Positions 58,869 to 64,000 of a stretch of DNA of 64,000 nucleotides are shown here, one piece after another. Under the pieces are notes generated by a model. That model saw nothing but the letters and a program-made list of their open reading frames with translations, was not told the DNA's origin and made no database searches. Position 1 is the first letter of the stretch; each line of letters starts with the position of its first letter. The stretch comes from Eledone cirrhosa (taxonomy: Eukaryota > Mollusca > Cephalopoda > Octopoda > Eledonidae), in the NCBI GenBank assembly GCA_964016885.1, contig OZ024744.1, forward strand, positions 114,055,674 to 114,119,673, written 5' to 3'. Both the position numbers and the translations under genes were made by a program.

Positions 58869-59078
58869 TATAGATAGATATATAGATAGATATGGTACCG
58901 CAGAGGCGGTACCATAGCCAATGAGGATTATCCGAGGCGTGGTTATTGCTAGTTGAAAACTATATATATATATATATGCGTGTGTGTGTGTGTGTATTCT
59001 CTCTGTCACTATATATAAAGAGAGAGAGAGAGAGAGAGAGAGAAAAAGGACAGTGTGTGGTGTGTATATGATAGTATT
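58869..59078. other. spacer with GATA-type repeat and (GA)n
   Basis: TATAGATAGATATATAGATA at the LINE boundary is followed by GGTACCGCAGAGGCGGTACC, a 20-base stretch with inverted ends (GGTACCGC/GCGGTACC, 58893-58912). Then come (TA)n, (TG)n and a run of about 20 GA units near 59018-59044. No gene. Confidence 0.6.
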
Positions 59079-59828
59079 ATTATCATCATCATCGTTTTTC
59101 CATGCTTGCATGGGTTGGACAGGTCCTACTCAGCACAGCATCTCTCCACTTGTCGCGTTCCTTTGTCATCTTCTCTGCCTGTCTTAGCGATTTGAGATCT
59201 GCTCTCACCTCTTCCCAGGTCATTCTTTGTCTACGTTGACCGCGACTTACCTTCAGTGGCATTTCCTGGCATTTTTTCACCCAACAATAATTGTCCATGC
59301 ATATTACATGTCCATACCAATGCAGTCTTCGCTCTTGCACACCATCTCAGCTTTTCTCTTAGCTCGTCCAAGCTCTGCCTTTCTCTCACATTTACATTGC
59401 ACATCCAAGGAAACATGGTTGCTCCATTTCTCTCCAGTCAACACATCTCCTCTCTGGTTACAGGGGAGATGTGTTGTACATAGGGAGAAATCATTTGTTG
59501 TCAACAGTGGGAGTAGGTCTCTAAACTTCTTCCATCTTATCCTTATTCTAGTTATTATGCTCTCAGAGCACCCTCCTCTGCTGCTAATTAGGTCACCTTG
59601 TTAACAGAAGCTATCAACCACTTCTATAGATCGTTCCTGGGATGGGAACAGGTTTATATCATAAGCAGTCTTCCTCTCGATTACTCCTGTGCATCTTCTA
59701 TATGCAAAGTCCTCCCTTCCTGTTAGTCTACTCGTTATCCCACTACATCTTTTGTGTACCCAAGAATTACATTGTGTACGTAGTATGGAGTTTATGCCTA
59801 AGCATTCATTATCAAATCTTTTGTATAT
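59079..59828 (-). mobile_element. RTE-like LINE C-terminal fragment with Cys/His motif
   Basis: Minus strand. 59828-59600 encodes YKRFDNECLGINSILRTQCN and SWVHKRCSGITSRLTGRED, a Cys/His-rich motif (C-x4-H-x2-C) typical of the region after the RT in these LINEs. 59600-59480 continues GDLISSRGGCSESIITRIRI. 59416-59089 gives MFPWMCNVNVRERQSLDELR, RRLHWYGHVICMDNYCWVKK and TWEEVRADLKSLRQ. The 3' end is CCAACCCATGCAAGCATGGA and GATGATGATGATAA. Near 59439-59476 a perfect inverted repeat CAACACATCTCC/GGAGATGTGTTG sits at an internal break, where the expected LYGSETW block is missing. Confidence 0.75.
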
Positions 59829-60530
59829 AATTCCAATGACACTCATCTTCTCAAGGAAGCTTGTGCAGTGCACTCTACATGTGAATGGAGTTCCACTGAA
59901 GCAGGTGTAGAATTTGAAGTATCTAAGAGCTGTATTCATGAGTAATGGAAAGCAGGAAGCTGAATTAAGTGCAAGAATTGCAAAAGCTGGTGCAGTAATG
60001 TGTCAGCTTCAGCATTCGGTAATCAGAAGAATGGAGGTAGGTGTAAAAGCTAAACTCGCTATCTTCAATTCAGCTTTTGTGCCAACCTTTATCTATGGTC
60101 ATGAATCTTGGGTAATGACCGAAATACGATCGCAAATGCAAGTGGCCAAAATAGGGTTCCTCTGAAGGATCTTTGGAGTAACATTACTTGATAAAGTACA
60201 TAGCTTTGAGATCAGAGAGTCACTCCAAGTAGAGCTGCTACTTCTCCGAAATGAGAGATCACAGCTCTGATACTATGGACATGTGGTTAGAATGTCTCAG
60301 GAAAGAATCTCTGGACATATTTTACGGTCAAAACCAACTGGCAGAAGACTCAGGGGTAGACCCGTAGCAAGATGATTGGATGACATCTATGAGATTGGCT
60401 GGTCTTGCTTGGAGATTGTTGTTTCTGACAGGACCCTCTGGAAGGAGAGTTTGAGGACTTTGCCCTCTGTGATTCTCTCAGGAAGAAGGAGAAAAAGGAG
60501 AAGAAGAAGAAAGCAAAGAAGTAGAAGGAG
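59829..60530 (+). pseudogene. LINE RT C-terminal fragment, plus strand
   Basis: A different LINE from the one it abuts. Plus-strand text is RKLVQCTLHVNGVPLKQV, KYLRAVFMSNGKQEAELSAR, IFNSAFVPTFIYGHESWVMT, then after a stop RIFGVTLLDKVHSFEIRESL, YYGHVVRMSQERISGHILRS and GRRLRGRPVAR. These are standard post-RT landmarks. Stops at 60163, 60270 and 60370 interrupt it. The end (60480-60530) is AAG/GAA-rich. The two LINE fragments are joined back to back at about 59828. Confidence 0.75.
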
Positions 60531-60773
60531 AAGAAGACTGCCTTAGAATTAGTTTCTAAGCTTAAAGAAAATGACCATGGCATTCAGTTGTTTGTTGTCT
60601 GAGTTGGTGTTGTAGAAAAATATCTTTCATCAATTTATTACAAAGTTTATGGTCTCTTCATAGCTGTCTCAATCTGTGAGCAATTTGAATAATTCATGAG
60701 ATACAACATTTAGGAAAATGCATCATCTGTAGTCATTAAGAATATGATCAAGAACATTTGTGCCTTCACATGA
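60531..60773. other. non-coding, nothing recognised
   Basis: Unique-looking AT-rich sequence without an open frame or repeat signature; probably flank of the SINE that follows. Confidence 0.4.
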
Positions 60774-61035
60774 AGGTGAGTGGCTTAGTGGTTAGGGAAT
60801 TGGATTTGTAATTGTGAGGTTATGAGTTCAATTCCTGGATCGGGTGATGCATTATGTCTGAGCAAAACACTTTATTTCACGTTGCTCTTTTGCCAAGTGT
60901 TGCAACTGGTAGATAGTATCAGCAATAGAAAGACCACTGGAAACATTGTTCCTTTGGTCCTATTGGATGAATTCCATCCCACTCGGTATCCAAATGAGGT
61001 CTGGAAACTTGTTAATTGATTCCTCTCTCTCTCAT
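60774..61035 (+). mobile_element. tRNA-derived SINE, diverged
   Basis: The head GTGAGTGGCTTAGTGGTTAG and GAGTTCAATTCCTGGATCGG give A-box- and B-box-like elements. GAGCAAAACACTTTATTTCA follows, as in the SINEs at 11.3 and 62.8 kb. The body after 60900 differs and lacks the 48-bp block: GACCACTGGAAACATTGTTC, CATCCCACTCGGTATCC. It ends in a (CT)n run. It may be a relative with a different body, or a copy whose tail was replaced. Confidence 0.7.
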
Positions 61036-61927
61036 TCTTTCTCTCCCTCTCCTTCTCTCTCTATATATATATGAATGTACATAATGTACATTTAATAATA
61101 TACTGTATGTTTATTTTAAAACATTTTGAAGGCCATGCACTATGAATTTTAAGGTACTGACTAACGTCACATACCTATCTTCAACAAAAGCTAAGGGGAG
61201 TAATCAACGGTGACTGTTTCTTACTTGTAAGTGGTTGTCCAGACTACATACCTCTTCACTTTTGCCGAAAGCTATAGAAGTTGGATTCTTATAAAATCCC
61301 AGTTATGTTTATGGGCTGTTGAAACTTATTTGCATACAGAACAGTTGCCAGCCTAGCATCAATTAGAAATTTGTATTGGTGCTCAGAAATAGCGATGTAT
61401 ATATGAATATACGTATTGTTTATTTAATAATATACTGAACATATATATACATCGTTATATACATATATATACATCGTTATTTCAGAGCACCAATACAAAT
61501 TTATATGTATATATATATATACATATGTAGTGAAAGAAATGTTTTCCCACTGTGTTTTCCCAAACGAATGACCTGCGATCTTGCAGGGAAGACAATAGAT
61601 AAAATTCCCCTGATGGAAGGATTTACAGTGCCAGTTGTATGAATGAGAACATTTTCTAAGGCTATCTATCAGTAAAATAACTAGTGGTCATTACAAATCG
61701 GCTGTCGTATGGTGCTAACATCACTCAGTCCACTGCCTTTTCGCCTGTACAATACAGTTTGTCAATGTAACGGTTGATGGTTATGTCTGCTAGATTCACA
61801 CTGCTCACTACAACTTCTCACCTTTCTTTTAAGGGAACATCTCATTGTAAATAAAAGATTTGTGCACGACACTGAAGCTTTACTCAACACTGTATTCATT
61901 TGTGTATTCTATAATCAAACATTATAT
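61036..61927. other. non-coding stretch containing a short hairpin element
   Basis: No gene recognised. Includes the inverted repeat described separately and AT-rich unique sequence. 61740-61920 has no recognised element. Confidence 0.4.
61368..61501. repeat. MITE-like hairpin, ~40-bp arms
   Basis: The arm AATTTGTATTGGTGCTCAGA...GATGTATATATG (61368-61405) is repeated inverted at 61462-61501 with about two mismatches, around a ~56-base AT-rich loop. Short non-autonomous hairpin element or snap-back duplication; no terminal duplication identified. Confidence 0.6.
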
Positions 61928-62115
61928 GGTGGATTGGCAGTATCGGTAGAGGGTCGGACGCCATGCTTTCCAGCATAGTTACGTCCCTTTACGATCTGAG
62001 TTCAAATCCCGCCGAGGTTGACTTTGCCTTTCATCCTTACGGGGTTGATAAAATAAAGTACCAGTAATGCACTGGGTAATTGCTGGCCTTGTGCCTAAAG
62101 TAGAAACAATTATAT
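61928..62115 (+). mobile_element. second tRNA-derived SINE family (mollusc type)
   Basis: GGTGGATTGGCAGTATCGGT gives an A-box-like block and GAGTTCAAATCCCGCCGAGG a B-box. The body reads TGACTTTGCCTTTCATCCTT, ACGGGGTTGATAAAATAAAG and TACCAGTAATGCACTGGG, then a short tail. The GTTGATAAAATAAGTACCAG core is a very common SINE feature in cephalopod and other mollusc sequences; this is the main basis for the organism guess. It is a different family from the (ATG)n-tailed SINEs. Confidence 0.75.
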
Positions 62116-62263
62116 TTACAATTTGAAGTAATCATTTTTTCTTTTTGCTGAAGTGAAGTAAAGATATAAATTAAACCAGGATTGTTGGTATTTGTCGTGT
62201 TTGTCATTTCTTCCACAACAAATAAACTTCACTTCATATATATATATATATATATATATTTAT

Positions 62264-62565
62264 TTATAAGAAAATGAGGGTTTTTTTAAAAAAGATGTCC
62301 CACACAGGTGAAAGTATAAAGAAAAGAAATTGAAAATGGAGGGTTTGTGTTTCTGGTGTGGTTTGTCTCTGTTTCTTGCAGAGACAAACCACACCAGAAA
62401 CACAAACCATCTCAACTTTACTTTTGAAAATCATAAGAACTGTGAAACTGGTAAAGTAAATAAATAAATATTCTTAAAAGATTCCAGTTGCATTTTCAAT
62501 TTCTTTTCTTTATATTTTCACCCATGTGGGACATCTTTTTTTTAAATCTCATTTTCTTATATATA
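62264..62565. mobile_element. nested inverted-repeat element
   Basis: Outer arms of ~70 bases (62264-62334 and 62490-62562; landmarks ATAAGAAAATGAG, GATGTCCCACA, AAAGAAAAGAAATTGAAAAT) are inverted with ~90% match. Inside, off-centre, a perfect 30-base inverted repeat (62342-62371 with 62379-62408, starting GGTTTGTGTTTCTGGTGTGG) encloses a 7-base loop TTTCTTG. A 48-base (TA)-rich run precedes it. No coding capacity. Confidence 0.75.
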
Positions 62566-62568
62566 CAT

Positions 62569-62618
<50 letters not shown>

Positions 62619-62621
62619 TCA

Positions 62622-62940
62622 CCATCATCATTTTACGTCCACTTTTCCCTGCTTGCAAGGGTAGGACGGGAACTGATTCTGGCTTGATTTCTACAGCTGG
62701 ATGCCCTTCCTAACACCAACCTCATTTACAGTGAGTGCTGGGTGCTTTTTTGCCGTGGCACCTCCACGACCACTTTGCAGTGGAATGATATGGACCCCAG
62801 TCCCTATCATCTCATTTCTACAGCTGAGTTACCTGGAACAATGTGAAATAAAGTGTCTTGCTCAAGGAAACAACACATCACCCGGTCTGAGAATTGAACT
62901 CACAACCTTTCGATTGCAAGGCCAATGCTCTAACCGCTAA

Positions 62941-62945
<5 letters not shown>
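62622..62945 (-). mobile_element. tRNA-derived SINE with (ATG)n tail, minus strand
   Basis: Minus-strand copy of the SINE at 11241. The tRNA-like head is at 62945-62870 (GGCTTAGCGGTTAGAGCATT, GAGTTCAATTCTCAGACCGG), then CTTGAGCAAGACACTTTATT. One 48-49-base monomer block lies around 62728-62776. GGTTGGTGTTAGGAAGGGCA follows, and the tail is CCCGTCCTACCCTTGCAAGC...ACGTAAAATGATGATGGTG. It sits between two (TA)n runs. Confidence 0.85.
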
Positions 62946-62974
<29 letters not shown>

Positions 62975-63195
62975 CTATGGAGGCTGACATCAGTTGAGAA
63001 GGGTTGTGTTAAGTATTCCACAATGTAGAACTCTGCCAATATTAGATTTGTGAAATAAACTGCTGTAAAAAGTAACAAGAAGAATCTATATGAGAGTCTT
63101 TATTCAACAAATAATGATACAACTTGTAGGGAAAATATAGATTACATCAATTGGTAGAGATTGAAGAATGGCAATATTGATTACTGAATGTGGTA
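62946..63195. other. non-coding, nothing recognised
   Basis: (TA)n to 62973, then unique-looking AT-rich sequence with no element signature that I recognise. Confidence 0.4.
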
Positions 63196-63583
63196 CCTAA
63201 TAATATCATCAACACCATTATCATTAACATCATTATCATCACTACCATCACCATCATCATCATATACCATCATCATCACAATCATCACAATCATCACCAT
63301 CATCATCACCACCATCACCATCATCATCACCATCACCATCACCATCATCATCACCATCATCATCATCATCACAATCATCACCATCATCATCACTATCATC
63401 ACCATCATCATCATCATCATCACTACCATCACCATCACCACCATCATCATCACAATCACCACTATCACCATCACTACCATCACCATCACCATCACCATCA
63501 TCATCATCACCATCACCATTACCATCACCAACACCATCACCATCACCAACACCATCACCATCATCATCACCATCACTATATCT
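63196..63583. repeat. (ATC)n microsatellite, ~390 bases
   Basis: Nearly pure ATC/ACC trinucleotide array (ATCATCACCATCATCATCAC). Translates as poly-His, poly-Ile/Thr or poly-Met/Val depending on the frame. The frames of 131-148 codons on both strands are artefacts. It could be an overgrown (ATG)n tail of a LINE or SINE on the minus strand, but no element body lies next to it. Confidence 0.95.
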
Positions 63584-63749
63584 AGCCTAATTTCCCGAAG
63601 TTTAAATGAGTTAAACAAGTCAGCCAAGAAGTAATCAGTTATTATTCAGTCATGGTTCAACTAAAATTACTGTAGCAATTAACAACATGGTTAATTAACT
63701 CACAGTAATTAAAATTATGTTAAATAATTACTACCAAATGTGATATCAA
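63584..63749. other. AT-rich spacer
   Basis: Unique AT-rich DNA with several AATTA and TTAAT motifs; no gene. Confidence 0.4.
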
Positions 63750-64000
63750 TGCTGGTCTGTCTGGTGTGTCTGATGTGCCTGGTCTGTCTGGTGTCTGATG
63801 TGTCTGGTGTGTCTGGTGATTCTTGTATGTCTGGTCTGTCTGGTGTCTGGTGTGTCTGGTATATCTGGTGATTCTTGTATGTCTGGTCTGTCTGGTGTCT
63901 GATGTGTCTGGTATCTGATGTGCCTGGCGTGTCTGATGTGCCTGGTCTGTCTGGTGTCTGATGTGTCTGGTGTGTCTGGTGATTCTTGTATGTCTGGTCT
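63750..64000. repeat. TGTCTGG-based tandem repeat running off the window
   Basis: Short units TGTCTGGTG, TGTCTGATG and TGCCTGG alternate. They are organised into a longer unit containing GTGATTCTTGTATGTCTGGT, which occurs at about 63815, 63868 and 63978. The array continues past the window end. Confidence 0.9.

Noticed and set aside
63188..63634. Poly-His and poly-Met/Val proteins of 131-148 codons
   Set aside because: Pure translation of an (ATC)n microsatellite, open in several frames on both strands.

Overview
The window is eukaryotic repeat-dominated DNA with no convincing host gene. It most likely comes from a cephalopod mollusc, probably octopus-like. That assignment rests on tRNA-headed SINEs with an (ATG)n tail, a second tRNA-derived SINE of mollusc type, and several retrotransposon clades (Tx1-like, RTE-like, Penelope-like) packed between (TA)n, (CA)n, (ATCT)n and (ATC)n microsatellites. 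Organism identity is inference; no ribosomal or mitochondrial marker is present.

Layout. 1-0.8 kb: decayed LINE reverse transcriptase, minus strand. 1.7-2.3 kb: diverged dispersed-repeat copies. 2.58-3.27 kb: foldback element with perfect 106-bp arms. 4.06-9.77 kb: near full-length Tx1-like LINE (ORF1 with zinc knuckle, ORF2 with endonuclease, RT and terminal zinc finger), broken by frameshifts and stops. 11.15 kb: hammerhead-ribozyme-like motif. 11.2-14.4 kb: SINE, nested LINE fragments, mariner-like transposase remnant, internally deleted LINE. 14.45-16.5 kb: Penelope-like element (RT plus GIY-YIG) with inverted ends. 16.97-19.99 kb: 43-bp satellite. 20.7-21.2 kb: large palindrome built from Penelope ends. 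21.56-22.0 kb: Helitron-like element. 23.6-53.4 kb: a 30-kb array of a 48-bp monomer. 53.44-54.2 kb: an 82-bp array. 54.5-58.9 kb: two more Tx1-like LINE copies, tail to tail. 59-64 kb: LINE fragments, three SINEs, hairpin elements and microsatellites.

Main observations. (1) The 48-bp satellite is recognisable as a segment of the body of the dispersed SINE-like repeat in the same window. Dispersed copies carry one or two monomers; the array has about 620. The array runs on its right side into the next SINE segment and then into an 82-bp array that matches the repeat's 3' end. Two neighbouring parts of one repeat family have therefore become satellites in roughly family order. (2) All four Tx1-like copies have TATC-type microsatellite at both ends, suggesting microsatellite-directed insertion. 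(3) Hammerhead-type folds are visible in the Penelope-like DNA (three sites) and at a separate site at 11.15 kb, which is the best formed. (4) LINE, SINE and 82-bp satellite share a 3' tail, as expected for a LINE-SINE partnership.

The many open frames in the 23.6-53.4 kb array exist because 48 is divisible by 3; they are not treated as genes. Coordinates of decayed elements are approximate to tens of bases. Family names come from reading motifs by eye, without database searches.
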